Shown: positions 25,944 to 45,300 of the stretch, one piece after another
Layout: each line of letters opens with the position of its first letter
Numbering within the stretch: the stretch's first letter is position 1
From: Piscicola geometra
Taxonomy: Eukaryota; Annelida; Clitellata; Hirudinida; Piscicolidae
Direction of reading: 5' to 3'
Assembly (NCBI GenBank): GCA_943735955.1
Contig: OX030961.1
Coordinates: 3,086,420 to 3,150,419 of the forward strand
Length of the DNA stretch: 64,000 bases
The notes under the pieces: generated by a model
What the model was told of the DNA's origin: nothing
Database searches by the model: none
The model's input: only the letters and a program-made list of their open reading frames with translations
Translations under genes and position numbers: made by a program

Positions 25944-27287
25944 TTTATAGTGCCTTTGTCTCGACACTTCAAATCTTTTTCTTCATCTCCCCCTTTCTCT
26001 CCTCTCCCTCTGTCTCCAGATTGCTCCCACACTTCTCAGCACCACTTCTTCCATCCTCCGATCCTCTTCCTGGTAACCAAGGACCCCTTCCATCGGGTCC
26101 TGTTTTCCACGCTCCCTTCTCCAAACCGTCAGCCATTCTTCTCTCCACTCTTCATACAACCCACACTCCAGCAAAACGTGCCTCTCATTCTCTTCCTTCC
26201 CACAAACACACTTCCTATCCTCCTTCTCATACTTCCAGCGCACAATTTCATTATTCCTTACCGTCAAGCTATCCCCCCTACACATCATCTTAACTTTCGC
26301 TCCATCTGAACCATCTACATATTTTTCCAACTTCCTGCTTTCTGACCTCTCCTCACGGTATCTTCTCAATCTTTCACTTTCCTGTATTTTATTTCCCCAT
26401 TCCTCCCTTCCTTTTTGTTGGATTCTCTTCACCAGCTCCCTTTCCCCCATCCCTCCGACCTCTCTTTCTGAAACGCCCATCATAAACACTCTTGCTCGTG
26501 CGCCTTTTCCTCCACGTACCATTCTGCTCATAACCTCCACATCCAATTTTTTTCCTAAGTTGGCTACACCTCTCCACCATTTAGATTTCTTACCTATCTC
26601 CTCTACACATGCTCTACCTACTCTTCCTACTATATCTTTCCCCTCTAATGTCCTAATCATAAAGTCTGTCATGACCTTAGCCTCTCTTTCCCAGAATGTA
26701 CTCCAGGCTGTTTCACCATGTACTACGACATTTCTTACGCTAGTCTCTACCCCCCATATCCTTCTCCCAAACTTAGTCTGCAAAACCTCTAACTTCTTTC
26801 TTTCCTTAGCTGACCAACCAACTGCTGCAACCCCATACATTATCTTTCCTACAACCAAGCTTTTCCATGCCTCCCTGCCCATGATAAAACGACTTCCCGA
26901 TCTTTTTGCTCCATATTTTACCATGCCGGTTAGGCCTCCAACGTTTCTCATCATTTCACCAAATTGATAAATCCCTCCTTTTTTTCCCCCTTTAAGCTTT
27001 AATCCTAAATACCTTACCTCATCACATTTTCTTATGGTCCTACCTCTAATTACCCATTCTTGACATCCTTCCATACCTGTATTACCAACCAGTTCCACAA
27101 CTTTAGATTTCTCTTCATTCAGTTTCATTCCATATTCCTCTAACACCTTCAGTACATCCTCTAACACTATTTTCATATTATCTTCGTTTTCCGCCGTCAC
27201 TAGGATGTCGTCAGCATAAAGCATTCCTCCAAACCTCCACTCTTTCTTACTGATGGAGCTATTAGATGGAAGCATACTAATCGCTTA
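25903..27287 (-). mobile_element. 5'-truncated non-LTR retrotransposon (LINE) with a (CTA)n tail
   Basis: The minus-strand copy begins inside the reverse-transcriptase domain just before the catalytic YADD motif. It runs through a long C-terminal region with a Cys/His cluster and ends in a short 3' UTR followed by about 13 CTA units (25903-25943). 5' truncation and a short tandem tail in place of poly(A) are typical of several LINE clades. I could not assign the clade or find target-site duplications. Confidence 0.82.
25983..27275 (-). pseudogene. LINE reverse transcriptase, C-terminal 430 residues, uninterrupted
   Basis: The translation has GGMLYADDILVTAE (the RT palm YADD), then GMKLNEEKSKVV and RYLGLKLKGG, which follow YADD in LINE reverse transcriptases. 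It ends with a CVCGKEENERHVLLEC cluster (C-x-C-x8-H-x4-C), a motif common at LINE ORF2 C-termini. The RT fingers, the endonuclease and any ORF1 are missing, so it cannot act alone. The frame carries no stop over 1.29 kb, so the insertion is probably recent. Confidence 0.85.
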
Positions 27288-27619
27288 AATCTCACAAAGT
27301 TGATACCGAGTCAAAAAACTATCCACTTTTAAATACCTTGTCGAATCATCTAGCAGCAATAAACTCTAGGTGTTAGTGCAAGCAAACATGCAGTGGACAT
27401 GCAGTGAGGAGCACATCTCTGAAAGTCTTGCAGCGTTATTTATCGTGTATTAATTTGCACTTTTGAAAGTAGTTAAGTACATTATAATTAATACTCTCTG
27501 AAATTATTGGACATTTGTAAGGCCAAAGGATTATCAAAAAACGAATAAAAAAAGATATTCGATTTGAAATTAGGCCCTCTCAATCAAGTTATCAAAGTTT
27601 CGATGCGTAGGCGAGATTG
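27288..27619. other. Non-coding spacer
   Basis: No feature recognised. This is short AT-rich DNA between two LINE remnants with no open frame of note. Confidence 0.4.
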
Positions 27620-28560
27620 TATCCATGCTACAATGTAGCGTCAAAAGTTGACTTGGTTTCGCCACGTCGTCAGCAGTGTTATTTTCGTTTCATAAAATAA
27701 TTATAGTTTTTATTTCAGTTTCGTTTTGGAATTAATTATAGTTTTTATTTTCGTTTTCGTTTTGAAAATAATTAAAGTTTTTATTTTCGTTTTCGTTTTG
27801 AAAATAATTAAAGTTTTTATTTTCGTTTCAGTTTTGAAAATAATTAAAGTTTTATTTTCATTTTAGTTTTAAAAATATATTAATTTACAACTTTGAACAC
27901 TATTTTTTTATATCTAACAAAATTAATTGATCATAAAATGAAACAGTAAATAGAACTGTATATTAACAAATGAGTTTTAAAAATTAACAGTCAATTGAAA
28001 TATTATAAGAATTGGGTACGGAAATTATTGAGTACTAACAAATTTGAAATATAATAACAAATTTACGATTAAAATAAGTGATAATTTAATTGACAAAGCG
28101 AAGCGGTAATAAAATAACGTTTTATAAATGGCGCTACTTTCATAAAGCTCAAAGATAATGTTTATAACATAGACATCTATTTTTATATAAATTATACATT
28201 TCCATATTATGGCATACTTTGAAATTTATTTAATTTTCGTTTTGAAAATAATTTTAGTTTTTATTTCAGTTTCGTTTTGGAAATAATTATAGTTTTATTT
28301 TCGTTTTCGTTTTGAAAATAAATTTAGTTTTTATTTTCGTTTTCGTGGAACGATTATTCAAAATTGTCGTTTTAGTTTTCGTTTTCGTTACGAAAATAAC
28401 ACTGGTCGTCAGGCACGAATCACTGTCCAAGACGGTGCTACAGGGCACGCTACAAGAATGTCGTCGTCGATGCCGTCAGAAAAAGTGCTGGATGGACAAC
28501 GTGAAAAGTCAACGTCTCTTTTGAACAGTCTTCTAAAATCTGCGAACAAAAAGAATAGCT
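27620..28560 (+). pseudogene. Older LINE 3' fragment split by a MITE
   Basis: Two half-fragments flank the MITE at 27674-28404. The left half ends in the peptide LTWFRHVV. The right half gives SKTVLQGTLQECRRRCRQ and KKCWMDNVK, a signature seen at the C-terminus of many RTE-like LINE proteins. Removing the MITE and one copy of its target duplication restores one frame across the junction, which supports the insertion order. Only about 50 codons of the LINE remain recognisable. Confidence 0.7.
27674..28404. mobile_element. 731-bp non-autonomous hAT-like MITE
   Basis: The left end starts CAGTGTTATTTTCGTTTC and the right end reads CGAAAATAACACTG, its inverted repeat. The flanks carry an identical 8-bp duplication GTCGTCAG (27666-27673 and 28405-28412). 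Both arms contain runs of a roughly 36-bp AT-rich module (TTTTATTTTCGTTTTCG and GTTTTGAAAATAATTAAAG). There is no coding capacity. The 8-bp duplication and CAG terminus favour hAT. Confidence 0.88.
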
Positions 28561-28873
28561 GCTTCTTCTTCTCCCTCTTCTATGATTCTCCCAACGACTA
28601 ACTCTTTCACGGGCATTATTATGATGATGTATTGTAATTAGTTTCGTTTTAGTTAATTAATATAAACAATAAAAAATGTAACAATATGAAATAATTTTAG
28701 ATAAATTATAAATAATTTGAAATAATCTTTCATGCTTTACAGCAATAGTTTTAAAATATTAAGCGCTAAGCGAACAATAACTTTTTTTCTCTTATCACGG
28801 GTCACTTTTTAGGTAACTTACCACCTGGCGTCTCAGAAAAATTTTCCATTTGCATTTTCCATTTTCTGAAAAA

Positions 28874-30229
28874 ATGGAAAATACTAAATTAGAAAGCAAA
28901 GAAGCAGAGTTTTTAGACTTTTGGTGCGATAGATGGGCTACAGACAAAACCGGATGGCATGATCCAGAAGTCAACATGTAAGAAACTCCAAATAGTTTGG
29001 TGAAAAAATGTAAATAGTAAATTTTTATGAACATTGCAGCTATCTTCAAAAGTATTTTGAACGCTTACGGAGTACCAAGGGAAAAGGAGAAGATTTCAAG
29101 GTGCTGGTGCCTTTGTGTGGAAAATCACTAGACATCAAATGGTGAAATATATTTTCTAAATTAAATTTTTTTTTAAAGCTTTTAATTATAGATTTATATA
29201 TCTTTCATATTCTTAGTAATTAACCTAAAAGGTAAAACAAAATAACTATCATAGGTTACTGGACAAAGGTTGTAGTGTAGTTGGAATAGAAGGAGTTGAA
29301 AAACCTATAAAGAGTTTGTTTGAACAACACAATCTAAGTTATAGTAAAATCAATCTTCAAAAGGATGATTTTCTTTATCAGGTTTTTAAGCTCTAAAGTT
29401 TAAACTTTACTTATGAAATTTGCTAATTTTATTGTTTTGTTTTTTATTCAAATTAAATAACTAGTTAATGAAACTTCAAGTGTGAAGGGCTACCTCTGAA
29501 AGTCTACAAATGCAACCTTTTTGACTTTCCAATGTTGGTTTTATATTTATAAATATTTTTATTCACCAAAAACCTGATCTGCTTATAAAATTAGCTAATT
29601 TTTCTAGCAATTCTTCACTCTGCAGGTACAACACACAAAAGTTTGACTTGATCTGGGACAGGGGAAGCTTTGTGGCTCTTAATTACGAGCAGAGAGAACA
29701 GTAAGGAATCTGGATTTATTAAAATTAAGAGCAGAAATTAATTTCAAATATTTATGGTTTTGAATTTGCACATCTTCCACATTGCAGATACGCCAGTGTG
29801 ATGAAGAGTTTATATGCTGAACCCTTCCTCCACCTGATCGAATCATTCAACTACAAGTCAGACACATTTGATGGTGTGTATACTGGCCCTACAATCTAAT
29901 AATAATAATAATCATTAAATAATCATATGAAAGTCTTAAATTTATTATGTGCTGAGTTTTTTTAGATTCCCTTTTAGACTTGAAGCTATTACACACAGGA
30001 CCTCCTAGAAAAGTGCTCCTCCCAGTTGTCAAGGAACTTTTAGGTGTGTTGAAGGCATTTTCAATAGTTTCATGGAGCTTTTCTTAACTGGTGTTCTACT
30101 CTTTCAACTACAGGAGAGGACTTTAATTACGAGCAGCTGGAGGAGACTGATGGAATGAAGATGATGGAAAGGTTGAACGCACAGTTTGAGTTCATTCACA
30201 TCCTCATCTTTCTCATTTCTCCAAAGTGA
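28874..30229 (+). CDS. TPMT: Thiopurine S-methyltransferase-like protein (8 exons, 246 aa)
   Basis: A cytosolic class I S-adenosylmethionine-dependent methyltransferase of the TPMT family. Vertebrate TPMT methylates the sulfur of thiopurines; related proteins act on other S, Se or Te substrates, so the natural substrate here is unknown. Exons: 28874-28977, 29040-29141, 29255-29381, 29481-29533, 29626-29700, 29788-29873, 29966-30043, 30114-30229. Signatures in order are EFLDFWCDRWATDKTGWHD near the N-terminus, VLVPLCGKSLDIKWL with CSVVGIEG (SAM-binding motif), CNLFDFP, FDLIWDRGSFVAL, and near the end a HTGPPRKV segment. The model closes at 246 residues; human TPMT has 245. The small exon 4 (53 nt) and the donors GTTTTT and GTTGGT are weak, but phase and protein similarity support them. 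A poly(A) signal lies at 30430. Confidence 0.9.
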
Positions 30230-30429
30230 ATTGCACTTGTGCTGCATGTTGATGTTGTTTGTTATAGCTTGAAAATGAGAAAATTCAACTTGTTTATAAT
30301 GACACTTGAAGTTTATTCTGAGTTGTTTCAAAGTTTAAACAATATTAATTTAGAAAATTTTCAACATTTTTACAAGTGATTTTATAATACTTTTTACACA
30401 TCATGAATGTTTTTATGTTTAAAGTTTTT

Positions 30430-30435
30430 AATAAA
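30430..30435 (+). terminator. Poly(A) signal, TPMT-like gene
   Basis: AATAAA about 200 bp after the TPMT stop codon. A second AATAAA follows at 30590-30595. The 3' UTR would overlap or closely approach the 3' end of the opposing CDK-inhibitor gene. Confidence 0.5.
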
Positions 30436-30785
30436 CACAAGATGTTCAAATGTGGAAAACAACAAAGCATCCAATATGAAGCAATATATTGTGAGCAATT
30501 AAAACAAAAAATCAATTTGAGAAACATAAATAGGTTGCAACAATATCATGTATGCTAGATGTTGATGCTTTAGATACAAATAATGAATTAATAAAATAAT
30601 TAGATAAACCTTTTATAAAATAATAAAGGCTGAAAAGCATTGCAAGTATTTGATCAAGTAAAAATATTGAAGCAGAAAAAATTGTGCAGGACGGATGACA
30701 AAATTAAAGTGAAAAACTTCACTAAAAGATGTTGATTTAAGAGATGTTCTGTAGATGTGTAAACAAGAATTGTTTACAAGGTTGT

Positions 30786-31004
30786 TCAAGACACGTTTTG
30801 CTGCAAGTTTGTTGGTGCTGCAATTTCGTAGGTCCACCTTGAATGATTTTGCACCGGTTGAGATTCTTGAAAATTGAATCCCCACTTTTCTGTAGCTTTT
30901 TCGAAGAGAGAATTCATGATTTCTTCTTTTATTTTGGTCGTGTCAGTTGGTTTTCCAAATAAAATTTTTGAAACTTTAAATGTTCCTGATTTCTTTGAAT
31001 TCAT
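30786..31004 (-). CDS. CIP/KIP-type cyclin-dependent kinase inhibitor, minimal (about 72 aa)
   Basis: CIP/KIP proteins (p21, p27, dacapo) bind cyclin-CDK complexes in the nucleus and block them. The ORF contains the CDI domain in order: KILFGKP, corresponding to the cyclin-binding RxLFG motif with Lys for Arg; a helix-forming linker; EKWGFNFQESQP, corresponding to the kinase-binding WNFDF segment; and HSRWTYEI, like the following Trp-containing strand. It ends 11 residues later, so the long C-terminal tail of p27 is absent. The ATG at 31004 is the first in frame. The frame is open further upstream to 31097 with a possible acceptor there, so a 5' exon may exist. It is convergent with the TPMT-like gene and divergent from CERT. 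Confidence 0.7.
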   Translation of the reverse strand: MNSKKSGTFKVSKILFGKPTDTTKIKEEIMNSLFEKATEKWGFNFQESQPVQNHSRWTYEIAAPTNLQQNVS

Positions 31005-31353
31005 TTTTTTCCTGCTTTTTAAATTAGCTGCAAAAGTATTCGAATTTTCAAACAATTTATTACTCGCCTGCAGCCTGGATTTGAAGGTATTTAAAATTTA
31101 AATTTAAAAGCAAAAACTAAAAACTATTTATTTATTCAGTTATATAATTTTTTACCATTCATATGATGAATTGGCTGATTAAATATTTATGTTCCAAAAA
31201 AGCATAATTTACAATTGATCTTTCGCACAACTAGATTAAATATAGCTCATTCACGTGATAATGCCTGACAACTATTTATTAGGCTGCATAAGATACTGTT
31301 AAAATAGTATAAAAGCAACATGTCCATCCAATAAGATTCACAATGATTTACTC
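31005..31353. promoter_or_regulatory. Candidate bidirectional promoter between the CDK inhibitor and CERT
   Basis: Only about 350 bp separates the two divergent start codons. A TATA-like TATAAAAG lies at 31308-31315, about 40 bp before the CERT ATG. A palindromic E-box CACGTG lies at 31252-31257, the class bound by MYC/MAX, USF or MITF/TFE bHLH proteins. The assignment is positional and motif-based only. If the inhibitor has a 5' exon near 31080, the shared region is smaller. Confidence 0.5.
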
Positions 31354-40021
<8,668 letters not shown>

Positions 40022-40757
40022 TTCTTCTCACTTTGTCGCCGTCGTCAATTCATCTGGTTATCATTGTACATTTATGATTTCTCTACATTTCCTTACTCAA
40101 TGTTTTTAATCAACTTGATTCTTTGTTTCGTTTGCCTGCCTAGCGTGCGTCCATGCTACTTCCACTGTCCACTTCCAGCGACATCATCATCACCACTATC
40201 ATCACCACTCTCATCATCATCATCATCACCACCATCATCATGATAACTATCATCATCATCATCAGCGACACCTGTCCACTCCAGATTCCTTTTGAGTCGT
40301 TCACCTTCTCTTCTGCATTCGTCATAAAGCCATCCTTTTTGTATATTCAGTGTGTTTGAGTGTTTGTTTGAGTGTTTGAGTGTTTGTTTGTTTGTGTGTT
40401 TGTTTGTTTGTTTGTTTGTGTACGTGTGTGGTGGGCCGCTTAAGAGGCGTCTTTCAAACACAGACAGTTTTCTACTTAATTATGTATCATTAGCGGGGTG
40501 CTCTGCTTCACCGTTCCTGCCGCCCTGGAGGCTGTTTCTTACCTATTTATTCGAATGCTTTTATCGATGAACTCCAAGCCTAGTTAATTCCCATCCGCAA
40601 GGACCCCTCGATATTCCCTCTATGTCCTGCTTGCGCTCTGAGCCTGCTGCCGGCATTGCTTGCTTGCACAGCACCAACTTATTGTATTATTCCCTGCCAT
40701 TCTAATTAATTAATTAATTAATTAATTATGAAGGGGTTATATCCGTTTGTGAATAAA
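40022..40757 (+). other. Likely CERT 3' UTR with poly(A) signal
   Basis: AATAAA at 40752-40757 is the first clear poly(A) signal after the stop. The stretch contains an ATC/ATG-rich tract (40185-40265), a TTTG tract (40350-40425) and (AATT)n just before the signal. No open frame of interest. Confidence 0.5.
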
Positions 40758-41864
40758 TAACTTAAATATATCACTTAAACTCTCGTATTTACTGAACCAA
40801 AATATATCAGAGACGAATCTTTGCGTAATGGAGTGTTTGCTTTTACACTACGGTCTTCGCATGTGAGTTTTTAAAGTTCTAGAACTGGTTGGTTGCCATT
40901 GTATGATGGTTCCACTCGTTTTTGAGAGCATACGTAGGAAAAGTAGCTAATGAGGATACCCTCCTTGATGAACCGAGTATAAAATTAAAGGTTTCAAAGG
41001 AGATTTGCAGAATTTGAGAAACTGTTTGAAAAAGCTAAAACTGAAGAATTAAGACATTACAGGTGAGCCGTTGCAATACAATTTAAAATGTATAGATTCT
41101 TGAATTGAAATTGCATTGGACATTTCAGTTTTTACACTGCAGTTGAAGACGGGATGCAGACCAAACCAACGAGCCCTACCTACGATCGATCGGCAACATA
41201 CGGCGCAGAGTGATATATTCCTTTAAATTTCGCAAATGCCAAAATTGGTTAATATTTAACTTTTCTCGACTTTTAATTGATCACTTAAAGTTTAATTATA
41301 TACATGTATATCAAAAACGTAGAGAATGTGTAGCCTCCATTCAGCAGTTCACAACGTGAAGATGCTAAAGAGGAAAGCCTTGTTGAGATCAAAGCTTAGA
41401 GAACTTCAAAAGAAAGTTAGAGTATACATCAACCTTCAATTTAAGCATTTAAAGAAACTAGTTGACGTTTCCTATTATCTAACTTATAATTTCATAAACC
41501 CCGAAGACTTTTTGATGTCCCTAAAAGGGCCATTATTGTGCATTTAAAGTTAAGACCACTGACGTTTGGTTTGACCCAAGAGTTAAGCGAGCGAGCATTC
41601 ATAATTCACAGGAAACAAAGACACACGATTTGTTACAATTTTATTGGCTGAAGTATTTACAGAATCACAAAGTTACAGTAATAAGGTTGATTGGAAAATA
41701 TATTGAAATTTGGTAATGAGTCTTATGTAAAAAGAAACATGCAAAATAGAATGATGCAATCAAAAGTTATTGAAAACTGCATAAGGATGTAACTTCGTAA
41801 CTAAATTGATAATTAACTTCTTAATAGCTTTATTAGTATAATTAAACTGAGGGATGTTGAGTGG
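40758..41864. other. Intergenic, no gene recognised
   Basis: A lysine-rich open stretch at 41326-41547 has no recognised domain and no support as a gene. A let-7 primary transcript read from the right would continue through this stretch. Confidence 0.4.
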
Positions 41865-41949
41865 GGCTACGGAAGAAAAGGCAGCTAGTTGCACAGGCGC
41901 TCTTGTTACAACTCTGTCTACACAACCTACTACCTCAAGTTCCGTCGCC
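41865..41949 (-). ncRNA. let-7: let-7 microRNA precursor
   Basis: On the minus strand, bases 41937 to 41918 read TGAGGTAGTAGGTTGTGTAG. The first 16 nt are identical to canonical let-7 and include the full seed GAGGTAG; the 3' part is divergent. The opposite arm, CTGTGCAACTAGCTGCCTTT from 41896 down, pairs with it with a few mismatches and wobbles, in the position and style of let-7*. A lower stem (ACGGAA with TTCCGT, then GGC with GCC across one mismatch) closes an 85-nt hairpin. let-7 represses developmental-timing and growth genes after transcription. I looked for the partners miR-100 and miR-125 in the window and did not see them. Confidence 0.93.
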
Positions 41950-42312
41950 TCTAAAATCGTTTCTTTAATTAATTTCTTTTATTAAAACGTTAGTTTCTTC
42001 ATCAAATTATTTGTTAAAATTTTTTACAAAATATGTTACAATTGCTTCTTTAACTTATGATCCTACAAAAAGATGAAGTATACAGAAAACTCCTTAAGAA
42101 AGTTTACTTTCCAAGCCTGAGTAATCCTTTCAGCCCAGACTTTTAACCCTGCAGCATAATAATAATTAGTTAGCTAGAATTACATTTAAAAATAATTTTT
42201 GATCATAAGCAATGTTTGCATTATTCATATAAAACATGAAAATAATAAAAAATAGAGTCACCTTCACGAGCATCCTCAGGCAATCCTCCAGCGAAACAAA
42301 GGCCCACGAGAC

Positions 42313-42386
42313 AATTGGCCTGTTATAGTCTCTCAGAAGGCAGTGCGCTCACCTATCAGAGACTGCCTATGCCTCACTAACCAATT
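42313..42386. other. Candidate second hairpin next to let-7
   Basis: A 74-nt imperfect inverted repeat. AATTGG at 42313 pairs with CCAATT at 42381, and AGTCTCT at 42327 pairs with AGAGACT at 42358; a short inner stem (CAGT with ACTG-like bases) is possible. The mature sequence matches no microRNA I recognise. It lies 364 bp upstream of let-7 in the let-7 direction, where a clustered microRNA would be plausible. Confidence 0.25.
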
Positions 42387-45300
42387 AAAAGTTAGATAAC
42401 TATAGTTGTTTGTGTGTTGCGTGTGCGCTGTATGTGTAAGTGAGTGTTGCTGCGTGCGTGCGTGTGTATGTGTGTGTGGTGTTATACAGACATATATGAT
42501 GAAGATGCGCATATGGAAGTTATATTTAGGAAGTGAGCAAAGGGGGAGGATCGATACACAATTTGGTGGGTGATCGAATAACGATTAGGCTAAATTGAGC
42601 GTGCCAGCTTGCAGGGCGCCTGCCTGCCTGCCGACGGACACGCCCAGGTGTTCACTTGGCTGCTTTGTCTCCGTGTACCTCTCAGTGTCCCACTACGTTT
42701 GTCTGCTCAAAGGTTCCTCTTTGCGGTTTGGTCGTCATAGTGTATTTTGTTCCTTCGCCAAGACGTCTGTGCGGTGAATGAAGAAATATTAATAAAAGTT
42801 GTGGGATAAAATGATGTCCATCAAACGTTACTTCACTGAAATGGTAGCGGATCGATACCGTCAATTCTAATTAAATTGATCCATTAAGAATATAAAAGGC
42901 CGTGTAGTCCTTATAGGCCTATTATTCTTCCGTCCTTCTTACTATTCTATGAATTTTCTAAATATAGGCCGAAGAACTAAGAATTTAAAGTCGAAAATTA
43001 AAACTGAAATACTAAAAATCGATTATTTTGATTATAGCAACAATATTTAAAATAAAAATGAAACACAGTGAAATCCCAAACTTAAAATACTGCATGATAT
43101 AAATGGTTGGCGTACAATAGATAAATCAGCAATCAAGCCCTGACCTTTCCCTGAAGACTTGTGTCTGAGTTGGGAGATACCTGATCAATTGGCTGTCAAA
43201 CTCAAGCTCCCCGAATAACCTCCCTATAAATGTCATGCTGTGTTTCCTAAAGATGAAGGCCAGGTGTTGTGGAGGCAATGGTGTTAGTGTGGAGATTGTG
43301 TGTGTGCTTGCTATGTACCGTGAAATATAAAAATCTAAGAACATGTAAAAAATATATAAAAACAGAGGTATTATTTCAAAAAGTCATTATTAGCCCTAAT
43401 GATTGCCACCATTAACATTCCATTTTTAAACAGACGGTTAAGAATAATTTGCAAAATAAAGACCAAAAAAATAATATATAAAAAAAGAGTGTCCTAAAAT
43501 TATGGATATCTAAAGATTTAGGCATTTTATAGTTTTTTGATACTTAAATTATGTATTTTACTACTGATTATGCTGATAGAAATAAAGAATAATATTTTGA
43601 ATAAAGTTTAAATTCTCTCAAAAGTATCAAGAGGCTAGGAAAGATGGTGCGGTATTCATGACTTCTTAGAAAAATTTCGTTATGAAGATATAGAGGAGAA
43701 AGTATGCTGGTTGAGCGGTTCTTCAAATATTGTTGCAAAAGATTCAATAGTTTTCCTATAATTGGAAAAAGTGTATGATCTAGAGGTGAGCAGGCGAGGA
43801 AATTAATTTTACAACTATTTTGTGAGTGTTTAATTGGAAGAGTGGTTAATTGGCTGAAAGTCTTGCTAATAATTGCAGCACTTAACTCGCTGATAGATGG
43901 AACCATTCAAAAAGTGAAAAGTGAGTTGTTGAACTCTCTCCACACTCCTCTGCTATAAGCTCTGTGACCTTTGACTCGCAAAAGACCTTCAGAGGTCAGC
44001 AGTATCATCCTTTTTTTGATCATTTAGTAAAAATATCAAAATTCGAATGGTGATCTCATAAAGTCTTATCTTATGAAAATAATATGTTATGAATGCAAAT
44101 ATGAAGAAAAGGGAAGAGAGAAGAGAAGAGAAAGAGAGAGGTTGTGATGACGAGACAATCGAGTGAGAATGATGAAATCGATGGCGGGAGGGCAGGCTTA
44201 AGTGGATAGTACATTGTCGGCGTAAGAGGCAGTATAATTCGGCGACAATGAAGCTGTCATGAAATCCTGATGTTCATTGATCTCTTTCATATGCAGCAAA
44301 CACATGTGGAGTGTGCAAATGGATAGGCTTGCAAGTATATACTTTTTAAAGAAAGCATGCTGCGTTGATGGCAAAAGCGTGAAAGATTGACAAGGTTTGA
44401 GATGCATAAACCAGATTGGCACAAGAGATGTCCTTTACAGTATAAGCCATCTTTATCAAGCGTTCGATTTGTAGGCTCTGTAGCGACATTTGAAAGGCAG
44501 TGAAGTGTCTTTAGTGTGAAATAAAACTTGTTCATGAAGCGTGAATAGAAAACAAATGTTTCCAATTTCTTCAAAACTTGCCATGCGAAATTGCATCATC
44601 AATGATCTTTCAAAGTAATTACAATCACTCCACTGCTCGTTGCACACCCCATGCATGCATGCATTCATTCACTGATAAATCATGCGTCCAAAACACATCA
44701 ATCATTCTTCAAAAAGAGTTTCTAATAGGCATTAAAGGCTAACTCATCAACTAGCAAATCAACAGCACCGGCTCTTTGAAGAGAACACTTCATGATGCTG
44801 CAAAAACATAAACCATGCAAAAACCTCTCTAACACGGCACGACTAACGCACTAAAATGCCGGCTTACACTTATTTAGGTAATCAAGCGGATTCTCAACCT
44901 TATTTAACTATAAAAAGTTTATATAAATATTGTGAAAACATACATACATTTTAATACGATAATGAAGAAACCAAGTGCTAATACCTCTCTATCACAGCAC
45001 AGCAGTTATCATCAATTAAATGACTTGCTAAACTTTCTTAGTGAGTGCATCACAACGACAACTTGTCTTCGCAACAACTTCACACCATACGTCTCTCTAA
45101 AAGGCCAGCTCTTCACACATTCACAATCTTCCCTAACAATGCAAAATTCATTAAGAATTTGAGAAAACGAAAATGAAGAAATATTATTCAATTCACCAAC
45201 ACGTGTTGTAAGGATCCAGCTGGGAAGGCTCTCAAATGATCGTCAACAGAACTGAAAGACGTCTGAAAATTTCCAATTGAGGTTTCGTTTCAACTGCTTC

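Noticed and set aside
41326..41547. A 73-codon Lys/Leu-rich frame near let-7
   Set aside because: No recognised domain and no splice partners. It lies in AT-rich DNA where such frames occur by chance.
43155..43175. miR-125-like stretch (TCCCTGAAGACTTGTG) near let-7
   Set aside because: The seed differs (CCCTGAA instead of CCCTGAG), the middle is shortened and no pairing arm was found.
43126..44668. Several minus-strand frames of 70-110 codons
   Set aside because: Compositions are Phe/Ile/Ser-rich as expected from AT-rich DNA, with no motif, splice structure or neighbouring exon.
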